A stretch of 64,000 bases of DNA from Arcticibacter tournemirensis (GCF_006716645.1 NZ_VFPL01000001.1:1-64000); one strand, 5' to 3'. Shown: positions 8,137-17,333, numbered from the stretch's first letter. Numbers and translations: made by a program. Notes: a model not told the origin generated them from the letters alone.

Positions 8137-8961
8137 ATGGCAAAAACGAAGTTACTGTTTATTACCCACGAGATGTCGCCTTTCCTCGAGTTAACAAAAA
8201 TTTCTGAAATTACCAGGCAACTGCCCCAGGCAATGCAGGACAAAGGATTCGAAATCCGGATTCTGATGCCGCGTTTCGGCAACATTAATGAGCGCCGCAA
8301 CCGCCTTCACGAGGTCATCCGCCTTTCAGGAATGAATATCATCATAGATGATAATGATAACCCGCTGATTATTAAAGTCGCATCAATACCTTCAGCTCGT
8401 ATGCAGGTATATTTTCTTGACAATGAAGAATATTTTCAGCGAAAGCAGGTTTTCAGAGACAACTCAAACAAGTTTTTTGAAGACAATGATGAGCGCACAA
8501 TTTTCTTCTGCAAAGGGGCACTTGAAACTGTTAAGAAGTTAGGCTGGTCGCCCGATGTAGTTCATTGTCACGGCTGGATGACAGCCCTGGTACCTGTCTA
8601 TTTAAAAACCACTTATAAGGACGACCCGACTTTTAAAAACGCGAAGGTTGTTTATTCGGTTTACAATAACTGCTTTACAGAAAAGTTCGACAGCGACTTT
8701 TCAAGGAAAGCAATTATGAATGGCATGAGTGCAAAGCATACAGACATGTTTAAAGACGGTGACTGTGATTCTTTGCACATCGGCGCTATTGCTTATTCCG
8801 ACGCCGTAGTTTACGGAGGTCCGGAAATCAGTGAAGAGGTAGTAAGTTTTGTAAAGAATAGTGAAAAGCCGGTTCTGGAATATGAGAACACGCTTGACTA
8901 TGAAAACTATTATGGCCTTTACGAAGAAATAGCGAACGAGGATCTTGTTTCGCTTGCCTAA
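8137..8961 (+). CDS. Glycogen/starch-synthase-like protein (GT5 N-terminal domain only)
   Basis: The open frame begins at a TTG (8131), but ATG 8137 (MAKTKLLFITHEMSPF) is the better start; 274 residues. It matches only the N-terminal Rossmann half of GT5 synthases: LLFITHEMSPF, RILMPRFG, DVVHCHGWMTALVPVYL. The typical ADP-glucose KxGGL loop is replaced by ELTKISEI and the C-terminal catalytic half is absent. Enzyme activity is therefore doubtful. Such short copies next to panC are common in Bacteroidetes, so this is not a truncation made by the IS just downstream. A small CTTGCC/GGCAAG hairpin overlaps the stop. Confidence 0.8.
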   Translation: MAKTKLLFITHEMSPFLELTKISEITRQLPQAMQDKGFEIRILMPRFGNINERRNRLHEVIRLSGMNIIIDDNDNPLIIKVASIPSARMQVYFLDNEEYFQRKQVFRDNSNKFFEDNDERTIFFCKGALETVKKLGWSPDVVHCHGWMTALVPVYLKTTYKDDPTFKNAKVVYSVYNNCFTEKFDSDFSRKAIMNGMSAKHTDMFKDGDCDSLHIGAIAYSDAVVYGGPEISEEVVSFVKNSEKPVLEYENTLDYENYYGLYEEIANEDLVSLA

Positions 8962-9002
8962 AGGCAAGTATTAATTCAGGAGCGCAAGCGCTGAACAAAA
9001 AA

Positions 9003-9037
9003 AGAGGCCGTATCATAATTCAAATGATGCGGCCTCT
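9003..9037. terminator. Hairpin at the left IS1182 end
   Basis: AGAGGCCG (9003-9010) pairs with CGGCCTCT (9030-9037), and ATCAT (9012-9016) with ATGAT (9024-9028). The seven A before it give a T-tract on the minus strand. It can terminate the transposase transcript and read-through from the flank. Confidence 0.7.
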
Positions 9038-9131
9038 GTATTTGTTGCCTATTAAGGTAGTGCAAGATGAATTTGGGCAAGCTGTGGATAATTTGCTTTT
9101 CGGGGTCGAAAACCAGTCAAAAAGCAGCTTT

Positions 9132-10667
9132 TCACCCTGCTTTTTTCCTTAAGTTTTGTGCAATTGCAATCAAACCCCATTCGATCTCCACTTTTTCCTT
9201 ACCCCGAAGCATGAACCTTTTGAAACCATGGTTCTGTTTAATGTTTCCGAAAGTTGGTTCCACATCAAAGCATCGTTTCTTTCGCCGCTGTAGGCCTTCT
9301 TCACTGTTTAACAGTTCATGTGCCTTTTGCTTAAGCCGGTTCAGATTTACATTGACCTCAATGATCCTGTTGGCGCTTGATTTATGACAAGCACCGTTGA
9401 GCGGACAGTTAGCGCAATTGCCCGCCTGGTATCTTTTTACTGTTTGCTCAAAACCGGTGCTTGTTCGTTTTCTACTTGTCCCGATGAAATTCATCTGCCG
9501 GCCCATCGGACAGATGTAACAATCTTTCTCCTGGTTATAGAAAAGCTTGCTTGCTGCAAAAGGCTGTTTGTTATTGTAGTTTTCATTTTGCTCTTTATCG
9601 AACATCCCATACTTTACAAAGGCAATGGTTTGCTTTTGTTCCAGCAGCGTGTAGTTTTCTTCAGATCCGTACCCGGCATCCGCGGTGAGCTTTTCAGGTG
9701 CTTTGCCAAAGCTGGCTTCATGCTGCGTTAAATGAGCATTCAGCGTATTGGTGTCTGTTGTATTGGAATGAATGGTATAATTGACAATGAACTGGTTGGA
9801 GGTAGATATCTGAACATTATAGGCGGGTTTTAACTGACCATTTTTCATGTGGTCTTCTTTCATCCGCATGAAAGTAGCATCCGTATCGGTTTTACTAAAG
9901 CTGTTCCTTTGGCCCAGGATCTCTTCCTGATGCTCATATTTTTCTATATTCTGCGGGTAATGTTTAGTAATATACTTCAGTTTAGCCTTCACCTTTTTAT
10001 CTGCATTATCTTTTGCGGCCAGCTTTTCGTTAAGCTGATCTACGGCAGCTTTTACTTTTTCGCTGTTAATTTCCGTAAAATCAGGCGGCTCAGGCATCTT
10101 GTCTTCTTCCGAGGCTACCTGTTGTGCATACTGCCATATCTCAGTCAGTTGCTTTTTCATCTTCTCTTTATTGGTCTGAATCGACTTCTTCCAAACGAAG
10201 GTGTACTTGTTGGCATTGGCTTCGATCTTCGTTCCATCCGTATTAATCTCCTCTATGCTCAGCAGCCCTTCTTCCGACAACAGCTTTACCACCTCTTCAA
10301 ACACACTGCGCAGGGCATGTTTCAAGCGCACACCCCGGAAACGGTTGATCGTATTATGATCGGGATAGCTCATCGAACTTAACCACATGAAGTAAATACT
10401 TTCCTTACAGGCTGCCGCCAGTTTACGGCTGGAATAAAGGTTGGTAACGTACCCATAAACCACCACTTTAAGCAGCATTTGAGGGTGATAACTTGAACTT
10501 CCCCTAATGTGATAAGCTTTTAAAAGCGGCTCTATATTGAGCTTGTTAATGACCTCATTTACAACCCGGACCGGATGCCATAAAGGGATCAATTCTTCAA
10601 GGGTTGGTGGGAGTACCAGAATTTGTGCCTGATTATAGGGCTTGAAAACAGGTTGCTTTACCGCCAT
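9132..10667 (-). CDS. IS1182-family transposase
   Basis: The protein has 511 residues and is full length. The N-terminal HTH/DUF772-like domain includes LLKVVVYGYVTNLYSSRKLA and SSMSYPDHNTINRFRG. A DDE core follows, with NTDGTKIEANANKYTF (first Asp), LTADAGYGSEEN (second Asp) and a C-terminal Glu in FDVEPTFGNIKQNHGFKRF. A Cys cluster typical of IS1182 precedes the last motif (CYICPMG, CANCPLNGAC). The frame is intact, so the element may be active. The upstream 80 bp contain an ATCTGATT/AATCAGAT inverted repeat. Confidence 0.96.
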   Translation of the reverse strand: MAVKQPVFKPYNQAQILVLPPTLEELIPLWHPVRVVNEVINKLNIEPLLKAYHIRGSSSYHPQMLLKVVVYGYVTNLYSSRKLAAACKESIYFMWLSSMSYPDHNTINRFRGVRLKHALRSVFEEVVKLLSEEGLLSIEEINTDGTKIEANANKYTFVWKKSIQTNKEKMKKQLTEIWQYAQQVASEEDKMPEPPDFTEINSEKVKAAVDQLNEKLAAKDNADKKVKAKLKYITKHYPQNIEKYEHQEEILGQRNSFSKTDTDATFMRMKEDHMKNGQLKPAYNVQISTSNQFIVNYTIHSNTTDTNTLNAHLTQHEASFGKAPEKLTADAGYGSEENYTLLEQKQTIAFVKYGMFDKEQNENYNNKQPFAASKLFYNQEKDCYICPMGRQMNFIGTSRKRTSTGFEQTVKRYQAGNCANCPLNGACHKSSANRIIEVNVNLNRLKQKAHELLNSEEGLQRRKKRCFDVEPTFGNIKQNHGFKRFMLRGKEKVEIEWGLIAIAQNLRKKAG

Positions 10668-10756
10668 CTTTTATCTGATTATACACTAAATATATGAAAA
10701 TCAGATTATTAAATCAAATAATCAATGGTAAAAATCCTGAAATATTAAAAATAAAA

Positions 10757-10789
10757 AGAGGCTGCACCATGATTTATGATACAGCCTCT
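10757..10789. terminator. Hairpin at the right IS1182 end
   Basis: AGAGGCTG (10757-10764) pairs with CAGCCTCT (10782-10789) with ACCAT/ATGAT pairing inside. It is followed by seven T on the plus strand and preceded by five A. It also lies 45 bp past the stop of the minus-strand Kelch gene and could end that operon or block entry into the transposase gene. Confidence 0.7.
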
Positions 10790-10842
10790 TTTTTTGTTAT
10801 TGTCAAATCATCTAAACAGAGGCAGTGATTCTTTTGGCTGCA

Positions 10843-11898
10843 TTAATCATCGTCGGATGCATTGGGATCAAACATCCACAGATCGTCGGTACCACTTGTA
10901 CTCGATCCACCGCCAGTGGTGATATATCCTTTTCCGTTTATGGCAAATCCCGTGGCTCCGTATCTTGAACTTCCCTCAAAGGTATCCACATCTTCCCATA
11001 GATCTCTGTCGGGGTTATACCTCCAGCTCGTGCTGGACGTTCCGCTTCCCATCCCGGTAGTTAAATAACCGTAATTTCCGATGGAGAATGCTACTGCCGA
11101 ATACCGCTGCAGATTATAATTGTAGTCGTCGTTTTCCTTGATCTCCTTCGTTTCTTCATCATCCCCGTCAGGATAAAGAGAGATTTTGCGCGTCCATGTG
11201 TCTTTAGAGGGATCATAGGCATAAAAAGAAGGAACGAGTGCTCCGTTATTCTGTCCGCCGCCCACGTAAGCGATATTGCCGATTACGAAAGAAAATGCCA
11301 TTACCCTCTTGGTTTTTATATTGGAGATTTTCTCCCATCCCGGAGTTGACTTAGATGGATCGTATTTATAAAAGTCCTGCTGATCATTATTCCCATCGGT
11401 GCCACTGCCGACGTAACCGATGTTATTGATGGAAAAAGACACAGCATAATAACGACCGCCAGCACCAGGGAAATCAGCTATCTTTGTCCATTTGTTAGTT
11501 CCCGGATCATATTCATAGAAATCCTTGTATTTCTCATCGGTCAGCGAATTACGACCTAAACCAACATATCCTTTTCCTCCTGCAGAAAAGGCAACCGCAT
11601 CTGTTCTGGGAGCGCCAGGAAACGTTGCTATTGTATCCCAATTATCGCGCGCAGCGTCGTAAGACCAAAAATCGGCCAGATGTCTTTTATCTGTTGAACT
11701 GGCACCGTAATTATATCCCGTTCCTACATAGGCAATATCGTCGATAACAAAAGAAACAGCTCCCCGCCTTGAAACACCTCCAAAGTCGGACTTCCTGATC
11801 CAGTCACCCGCTAAATCATCGTCATCATCACTGCTGCTACATCCTGCAAAGAGGGTTAGCAAACAAAGGAAAAAAGCGCCCGTGAAAAGTTTATTCAT
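10843..11898 (-). CDS. Kelch-repeat lipoprotein with surface-export signal
   Basis: The protein has 351 residues. The signal peptide ends in FAGC (Cys20), followed at once by SSSDDDDD. That matches the Ser/Asp-rich lipoprotein export signal that sends Bacteroidetes lipoproteins to the cell surface. The rest is six Kelch blades (YVGTG, YVGLG, YVGSG, YVGGG, YLTTG, YITTG, each with a following FYxYDP or WxYD strand), forming a beta-propeller. The ligand or enzyme role is unknown. It follows the DUF4270 gene after 4 bp, so the two are co-transcribed. Confidence 0.87.
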   Translation of the reverse strand: MNKLFTGAFFLCLLTLFAGCSSSDDDDDLAGDWIRKSDFGGVSRRGAVSFVIDDIAYVGTGYNYGASSTDKRHLADFWSYDAARDNWDTIATFPGAPRTDAVAFSAGGKGYVGLGRNSLTDEKYKDFYEYDPGTNKWTKIADFPGAGGRYYAVSFSINNIGYVGSGTDGNNDQQDFYKYDPSKSTPGWEKISNIKTKRVMAFSFVIGNIAYVGGGQNNGALVPSFYAYDPSKDTWTRKISLYPDGDDEETKEIKENDDYNYNLQRYSAVAFSIGNYGYLTTGMGSGTSSTSWRYNPDRDLWEDVDTFEGSSRYGATGFAINGKGYITTGGGSSTSGTDDLWMFDPNASDDD

Positions 11899-11902
11899 AA
11901 TC

Positions 11903-13273
11903 CTATAGTTTTAATTTTGTATATGTAACTCTTAATTTGATTTTTACGTCGGCATTGGCCTGAGATCCTACGATCAGGCGATTAAAGGTATTTTGCAGGT
12001 CTGCAACCGGCACAGTGAGCAGGAGCGAGGTATTATTGTATTTTGAATAATAGCTTGAAATATACTCAGTCAGAGGAAAACTATACGACGCCTTCCCTTC
12101 AACATAATCGCTGTACGTTAAGTATAGGGCTGACTGGCTAGTCTGCGGATCCGACAGTATCTGGGTGGGCCGATTGTTTTTATCGGCAACCAGAAGCACC
12201 AGTTGGGCCGGCCTTTCAAAAGGCAGATAATGAGGAGCCCCGGGTGTTTCAACCAGTAGCTCTGCTTTATTGATAACGATATCGCCACCTGAATTTAAAA
12301 ACCGGATATAGGGTATTGATATCCGGGTAACCAGACCCGCCATCGCCTGAATATAGGTTTTGTCGGATGTAAGGTCAGAAGAAACAACTGTATTGGATAA
12401 GCCTATATCTTTTAACTTAGTAGCGCTCCTGTCGGCATCAAAGTGATTGAACTGGTAGTTGTTATCGTACAGACTGAACGCCATCTCCTGTTTTTTCTTA
12501 TTCCCTTCGCCATCTACATAGGAGTAATAGATCTTTACACTAACGGAATCTCTGAAGCCAACAATAGCGTTTCCGACGCTGGTTCCGGGCTTAAGCACCA
12601 TTCCCTTAAAATAATCGAGAAAAAGGTCGGTATTAGAGAGAAGAGTACTCTCCTCTTTTACCAGGTTGAAGAACGACTTCCCCATGTTATCTGGCAGGCG
12701 AAGCATCAAACTGTCGGAACCCGGTTTCGGATAATAGGAGAGAGTAGCCAGTGGAGCAGGATCATGCCTGAACTTTGAGCGGTTATAAAATGTGGCTGAA
12801 CTTGAAAACACATTCTGCGCCTCCGATGAAAGGTAGTCGGACACTTTGGGCAGTACAAGGCGCTCCGAAAGCTGGTAAACTGATATGTCCTGCTTCTGCA
12901 GAGTGTCGCCATAATAATATCCCGAGTAATTTAGCCTGAGCCTGACCGAATCAAACACAGCGTCGGTGGGGAGTGAAGAAGTGTTAAGACCCGAGGGCGA
13001 AATCTGAAAATAACTGGATGAACTGATAATGCCGAGCTCAGGGTCATTGATCCTTCCTACCAGCAACACTCCTTTCCCAGCGGACGGAAGAGAATCGAGC
13101 AGCATCGTTGCTGTGCTTATTGTAACAGTATCGGTGATATTCGCAAACAATGTCTCATCCTCGCCAATTCCAATAGAGCTGTTCTTTTCGCAAGATGCAA
13201 GTACAACCACTAAGGTTAACAAACCAGCAAACCACTTTAACAATTGCATGCACCGTCTGATCGAATTATCCAT
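11903..13273 (-). CDS. DUF4270 family lipoprotein (copy 1)
   Basis: The protein has 456 residues. The signal peptide ends LASC (Cys28). The mature part matches the DUF4270 layout: an early LLVGRINDPELGIISSSSYFQ segment, a YYYGDTL strand, and a C-terminal INKAELLVETPG segment. These are beta-rich envelope proteins of unknown function, restricted to Bacteroidetes. It is the first gene of an operon with the Kelch lipoprotein, and it is paralogous to the copy at 15872 in overall layout rather than a recent duplicate. Confidence 0.85.
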   Translation of the reverse strand: MDNSIRRCMQLLKWFAGLLTLVVVLASCEKNSSIGIGEDETLFANITDTVTISTATMLLDSLPSAGKGVLLVGRINDPELGIISSSSYFQISPSGLNTSSLPTDAVFDSVRLRLNYSGYYYGDTLQKQDISVYQLSERLVLPKVSDYLSSEAQNVFSSSATFYNRSKFRHDPAPLATLSYYPKPGSDSLMLRLPDNMGKSFFNLVKEESTLLSNTDLFLDYFKGMVLKPGTSVGNAIVGFRDSVSVKIYYSYVDGEGNKKKQEMAFSLYDNNYQFNHFDADRSATKLKDIGLSNTVVSSDLTSDKTYIQAMAGLVTRISIPYIRFLNSGGDIVINKAELLVETPGAPHYLPFERPAQLVLLVADKNNRPTQILSDPQTSQSALYLTYSDYVEGKASYSFPLTEYISSYYSKYNNTSLLLTVPVADLQNTFNRLIVGSQANADVKIKLRVTYTKLKL

Positions 13274-13739
13274 TTTTACTCCCTTAAGAATTTTTGAATT
13301 GGTGTCAAATATGCGGTCCCGTTTTGTGCTTTAAATGAATTTTAACATAGTTTAACTCAGCAGCAGAATCGGAATCAAAACATTAACACTTTTTTACTAT
13401 TTAGCAGGGAAAGCGACAATAATTCCATCCTTTCCTTAACAGGTTTCACATTTTCAAAATGAAACAGCCGGTCTTTGCATAAAAAACTCATAAGCGGCTA
13501 ATCACTTTCATTTTTGACCACGAATTTATAGAGTATCAGATCCACGTTTTAAGAAATGCGATCTAGGACCGCATTTGCGAGACCATTATCAGAATTTTGG
13601 CGAGAATACAAGATCCTTTGGCAGTAGAACAACCTTAATAAAAAGCATAAATAGATGAAATCCGGAGATTAGTCGTTATAATAGAACCTTTAATCTTATT
13701 TATCCGTAAATAAGCCATTTAGTATCTATTTTAGCGTGG
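13274..13739. other. 466-bp divergent intergenic region between DUF4270 and the LytS-like gene
   Basis: AT-rich with no convincing ORF. ATGCGGTCC at 13311-13319 recurs in inverse orientation as GGACCGCAT at 13566-13574. The second lies in a hairpin (AAATGCG paired with CGCATTT, about 13554-13577). These are candidate regulatory sites for the divergent genes, without further support. Confidence 0.4.
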
Positions 13740-14873
13740 ATGAATAAGATCAAGTTGCAGAACTGGCTACAGGAAGCTATCCCGCTGCTGCTCTGGCTGG
13801 GCTTCGTGTTGTTACCTTTTTTGATGCGTTCGGCGTCCATGCCCGCCTATGTACGCACTCATTTTCTGGAGAATATCTTCCTGACTAACCTACTGTTGCT
13901 AGCTGTGTTTTACCTTCATGCCTACGGAATTTACCCGCTTAGAAAAAGAAAGAACGGCATCTGGTTGTATGTACTTGCTTTGGCTGCTTGCATGGCTGCT
14001 TTTATGTTCGTTTCACAGCGAATATCTCCGGGCCCCCAACCGGCTGTTCTTGCGGAAAGGGAAAGGGCAAGAGCATTACCATACCCAGGCAGCTTTCAGC
14101 ACAGGGATAGTTTGCCAGGGCCGGAACATTTTCCACGCCCCGGTGGCGAGCCTCCTATGAAGGTACGCCTTTTATTCCCGGGCTTCCGGATAACCCCTTT
14201 CTTCTTTGTCATCCTCTGCAGCTATTGCTACTGTATTCTTAGAGATACCACCAAGCGGGAAAGAGCTCTAAAAGAACATGAAAATGAAAATCTGAAAACG
14301 GAGCTTACCTTTTTACGTTCGCAGATCAGTCCTCACTTTATGTTCAACGTGCTTAACAGCATGGTTTCGCTGGCCCGCAAGCAATCTCCATTGCTCGAAG
14401 CTTCACTTATTAACATGTCGAACCTGATGCGTTATATGTTGTATGAAAGTAATGGCAAACTGGTTTCGCTAAATACAGAACTGGAATATCTAAGAAATTA
14501 TATCGACCTGCAACTGTTGCGCTACGGCGATTCGGTAAGACTTAACTTATATATCAACGGACAAGCGGAGCATTATCATATAGAACCGATGCTTCTTATT
14601 CCTTTTGTGGAAAATGCTTTTAAACACGGTATTTCGATGATTAAGGATCCTCTTATTGATATATCTGTTTCTGTTAACAATGAAACAGGTGAATTGCTCT
14701 TTAACGTTGTAAATAACATTAGTCCCCAGGAAAACAAGGATGAAGGAGAAATTGGAATTGGCCTTGCTAACGTAAAGAGGAGGCTTGCGCTATTGTATCC
14801 TGAAAAGCATCATTTAAAAATTGAACGGGCTAGAAACCTTTTTAATGTCGAACTTCAAATTAAACTTACATAA
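13740..14873 (+). CDS. LytS/YehU-type sensor histidine kinase
   Basis: The protein has 377 residues. Four membrane spans (about 12-29, 46-63, 74-91 and 151-167) are followed by a short coiled coil and the His_kinase (PF06580) domain. The phospho-acceptor is H199 in SQISPHFMFNVLN, and the N-box is ENAFKHG (291-297). G-box IGLANVKRRL completes the ATPase. A proline-rich periplasmic loop of about 50 residues (98-146) is the only candidate sensor. It overlaps the response regulator by one base (TAATG), so the two form one operon. A target is not known; the flanking lipoprotein genes are the obvious candidates. Confidence 0.93.
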   Translation: MNKIKLQNWLQEAIPLLLWLGFVLLPFLMRSASMPAYVRTHFLENIFLTNLLLLAVFYLHAYGIYPLRKRKNGIWLYVLALAACMAAFMFVSQRISPGPQPAVLAERERARALPYPGSFQHRDSLPGPEHFPRPGGEPPMKVRLLFPGFRITPFFFVILCSYCYCILRDTTKRERALKEHENENLKTELTFLRSQISPHFMFNVLNSMVSLARKQSPLLEASLINMSNLMRYMLYESNGKLVSLNTELEYLRNYIDLQLLRYGDSVRLNLYINGQAEHYHIEPMLLIPFVENAFKHGISMIKDPLIDISVSVNNETGELLFNVVNNISPQENKDEGEIGIGLANVKRRLALLYPEKHHLKIERARNLFNVELQIKLT

Positions 14874-15577
14874 TGAACTGTCTGGTTGTTGATGACGAAA
14901 AGCTGGCACTTGAACTTTTGGAAGATAACGTCAAAAAGGTTCCCTTTCTCTCACTGTCATTTTCCTGCCGGAATTCAATGGAGGCATTAGAGGTTTTAAA
15001 GGAGAATAAAATAGATCTTATATTTCTGGACATCAAAATGCCGGGACTAACGGGACTCGAATTTATACAGACGCTTCAAAACCCACCTTTGATAATTCTT
15101 GTAACGGCTTTTGAACATCATGCACTTGAAGCTTTCAGTCTGAATGTAGTAGATTACCTGGTTAAGCCAGTTGCCTTTAACCGTTTCCTCCTGGCGGCTA
15201 ATAAAGCTCACGACCTGTTTATGCTCAGACATCCACAACAAAGCGTTCCTTTACAGAATGACCATATTTTTGTGAATGCCGGCTATTCCCTTGTGAAAGT
15301 CCGATTGCAGGACATTATATACATTGAGGGTCTCAGGGATTATGTACGAATACATCTGATTAACGACAATGTGGTAACCACACGGATCAGCATGCGGAGC
15401 CTTGAAGAGAAACTAAATCAGCAGTTCTTTATGCGCGTTCATAAATCCTTCATTATCTCGCTCGATAAGATTGAATCGGTTCAAAAATACCGCCTGGTTA
15501 TTCAGGGCCGTGAAATTCCGGTGGGAGAGTCCTACAGAAATACACTTCAGTCGTATATCACAACGCGCAATATATAG
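14873..15577 (+). CDS. LytTR-family response regulator
   Basis: The protein has 234 residues. The receiver domain (1-118) has the acidic pocket VVDDEK (D7, D8), phospho-acceptor D53 in FLDIKMPG, and Lys at VVDYLVKP. The C-terminal LytTR DNA-binding domain (about 130-232) has MRVHKSFIISLDKI and VPVGESYR. It translationally overlaps its kinase. LytTR regulators usually bind pairs of 9-bp direct repeats; I did not recognise such a pair with certainty nearby. Confidence 0.94.
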   Translation: MNCLVVDDEKLALELLEDNVKKVPFLSLSFSCRNSMEALEVLKENKIDLIFLDIKMPGLTGLEFIQTLQNPPLIILVTAFEHHALEAFSLNVVDYLVKPVAFNRFLLAANKAHDLFMLRHPQQSVPLQNDHIFVNAGYSLVKVRLQDIIYIEGLRDYVRIHLINDNVVTTRISMRSLEEKLNQQFFMRVHKSFIISLDKIESVQKYRLVIQGREIPVGESYRNTLQSYITTRNI

Positions 15578-15871
15578 CGAACAATACGGATAGTCGTCCG
15601 GGACCTGAACCTTGCTTCTATTCGAATTGTCTTCGGCATCCGCAAGGCTATTTCTTTTTTTCTATTGACTGTGCATTCCAGGCACAACTGAATGGTCTCT
15701 GGCATTACCGGGCCATTTCGGGCCACTATGTTTGAAACATACCGACTACCTGTTCGTATGCCAGGCGTACATATCTTAACATTTTTGCTATGAACCACTT
15801 ATTTGGTGCTACGAAATACTAATTTTAGTTATCTTAGCGCCAATAATTTAAAGAGACGATAACAAAGGCCA
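15578..15871. other. 294-bp intergenic region before DUF4270 copy 2
   Basis: I see no gene here. The last 60 bp are AT-rich and include ATACTAATTTTAG (about 15816-15828), a weak -7-like sequence. It follows the response-regulator stop and presumably holds the promoter of the next gene. Confidence 0.35.
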
Positions 15872-17236
15872 ATGAAATATTTTGTACAGGGCTTATTAAT
15901 CACATTAATAGGTCTTTTTGCTTTTAGCAGCTGTCAGAAATCTGACTTAATCGGACTGGATATAAATCCGCAGGATTCCATTAACGGAAAATATATAGCA
16001 AATTATAATGTAAATACTGTTACCGTAAGAGACGACAGTGTTAATACGTTTAATATAGGCCAGTATCCACTGGGTTCTTTAAGCGATCCGGACCTTGGCA
16101 CCACTGAAGCTGGTATTGCCATGCAGTTAAGTTTACCTTCAAGCGGATTCACCTTCGGCACTGGTCCAATACTTGACTCTGCTGTATTGGTAATGCGTTA
16201 TGGGAATGATTTTTATGGCGATTCGCTTAATACATCTTACAAAGTAGACGTGCATGAGCTAACTGAGAAATTTGGAGCGAATTATTACAGTAATAAAGTC
16301 TGGAGTATCGGTGAAAGCAAGGGATCTAAAGAGGGCATCAGGAATTTCGCCTGGAGAGACAGTATTCGGATCACGCAAATCGTAAAGGGCGGACCCGATA
16401 CTTTGGTGAAAGTTGCGCCTCAGTTAAGGATTAAGGTAGATACTGCTTACATAAGGGCAAAGATCGTAAATGCCGGAACCTCGAACCTTGCAAATAATAC
16501 TGCTTTTGTCAACCACCTAAAAGGCTTATACCTGAAGGTTAGCAAAGCTGCTGATGCAACAGGTGGTATTGCATTTCTGAACATGGCTGCTACTGATGTG
16601 GTCGCCAGGTTGGATGTTTTCTATAGAAACACCAATTCTTCCGGAGGAAAGGATACGCTTACAGCGTCGTTCAACGTAGCCGGAGAGGCGGCATCCATTA
16701 AGCATAATTACGAAGGAACAGCAGTAAAAGCACAGCTTGATGCTCCTTTGCAAACGTTCAGCACGGTGTACGTTCAGCCGATGGGCGGCTTGAAAACGAA
16801 AGTGACTTTTCCGGATCTTAAGAACTTAAAACAACTCGGCAATATCGCTATAAATAAAGCGGAGCTGGTAGTATATACGGGAACCAGCACCACCAGTATT
16901 CTGGAGCCGTCTCAGGCATTAACCTTGTATCAACCAGACATTGCGGGCCAGAGGCAGAGTTTGCCGGATCAGGTATCATATTGGGGCGGATCGTCTTATG
17001 ACAGCACAAAAAAACGGTATATCTTTAACCTCAGCACTTACGTTCAGCATGTCCTTTCAGGAAAATCGGAACAATATCCGGTGTATATTATTCCATCTGA
17101 CGTTAGATTTATATCTCAACAATCGAGGAATATCTCTACGATAGCGACAACGGCATCCAGGTCTATCCTGGCAGGTAAGGATCATCCCGAGTTTAAGATA
17201 AAGCTAAATATTTACTATACGCTTCCGCATCAATAG
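15872..17236 (+). CDS. DUF4270 family lipoprotein (copy 2)
   Basis: The protein has 454 residues. The lipobox FSSC places Cys at about 21. The mature protein has the DUF4270 pattern: LGSLSDPDLGTTEAGIAMQL, DSAVLVMRYGNDFYGDSL and a late INKAELVVYTG. It lies directly upstream of glmS, the position where a DUF4270 gene normally sits in Bacteroidetes genomes (recall, not computed). That suggests this is the core copy and the one at 11903 is accessory. A long stem-loop separates it from glmS. Confidence 0.87.
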   Translation: MKYFVQGLLITLIGLFAFSSCQKSDLIGLDINPQDSINGKYIANYNVNTVTVRDDSVNTFNIGQYPLGSLSDPDLGTTEAGIAMQLSLPSSGFTFGTGPILDSAVLVMRYGNDFYGDSLNTSYKVDVHELTEKFGANYYSNKVWSIGESKGSKEGIRNFAWRDSIRITQIVKGGPDTLVKVAPQLRIKVDTAYIRAKIVNAGTSNLANNTAFVNHLKGLYLKVSKAADATGGIAFLNMAATDVVARLDVFYRNTNSSGGKDTLTASFNVAGEAASIKHNYEGTAVKAQLDAPLQTFSTVYVQPMGGLKTKVTFPDLKNLKQLGNIAINKAELVVYTGTSTTSILEPSQALTLYQPDIAGQRQSLPDQVSYWGGSSYDSTKKRYIFNLSTYVQHVLSGKSEQYPVYIIPSDVRFISQQSRNISTIATTASRSILAGKDHPEFKIKLNIYYTLPHQ

Positions 17237-17291
17237 CTGCAAAAAAGGGCCATGCCTGCATTTTTGGCCGCTTAAGCGGTAGATTTACAAC

Positions 17292-17333
17292 ACTATAAAT
17301 GCGTCTCACTATTTGTCGGGACGCATTTATAGT
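17292..17333. terminator. Perfect 14-bp stem-loop between DUF4270 and glmS
   Basis: ACTATAAATGCGTC (17292-17305) pairs perfectly with GACGCATTTATAGT (17320-17333) around a 14-nt loop. No T-run follows, so it is not a classic intrinsic terminator; it may stabilise or process the mRNA, or be a binding site. Confidence 0.55.

Larger units (their letters stand above)
8994..10798 (-). mobile_element. IS1182-family insertion sequence, apparently complete
   Basis: About 1.8 kb with one transposase on the minus strand. The two ends share an inverted repeat of about 29 bp: 8994-9022 against the complement of 10770-10798 (two mismatches), beginning AACAAAAAAAGAGGC. Each end is also itself a hairpin. 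No convincing target-site duplication is visible at these borders, so the exact ends could be off by a few bases. It is inserted between the GT5-like gene and a Kelch lipoprotein operon. Confidence 0.85.
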
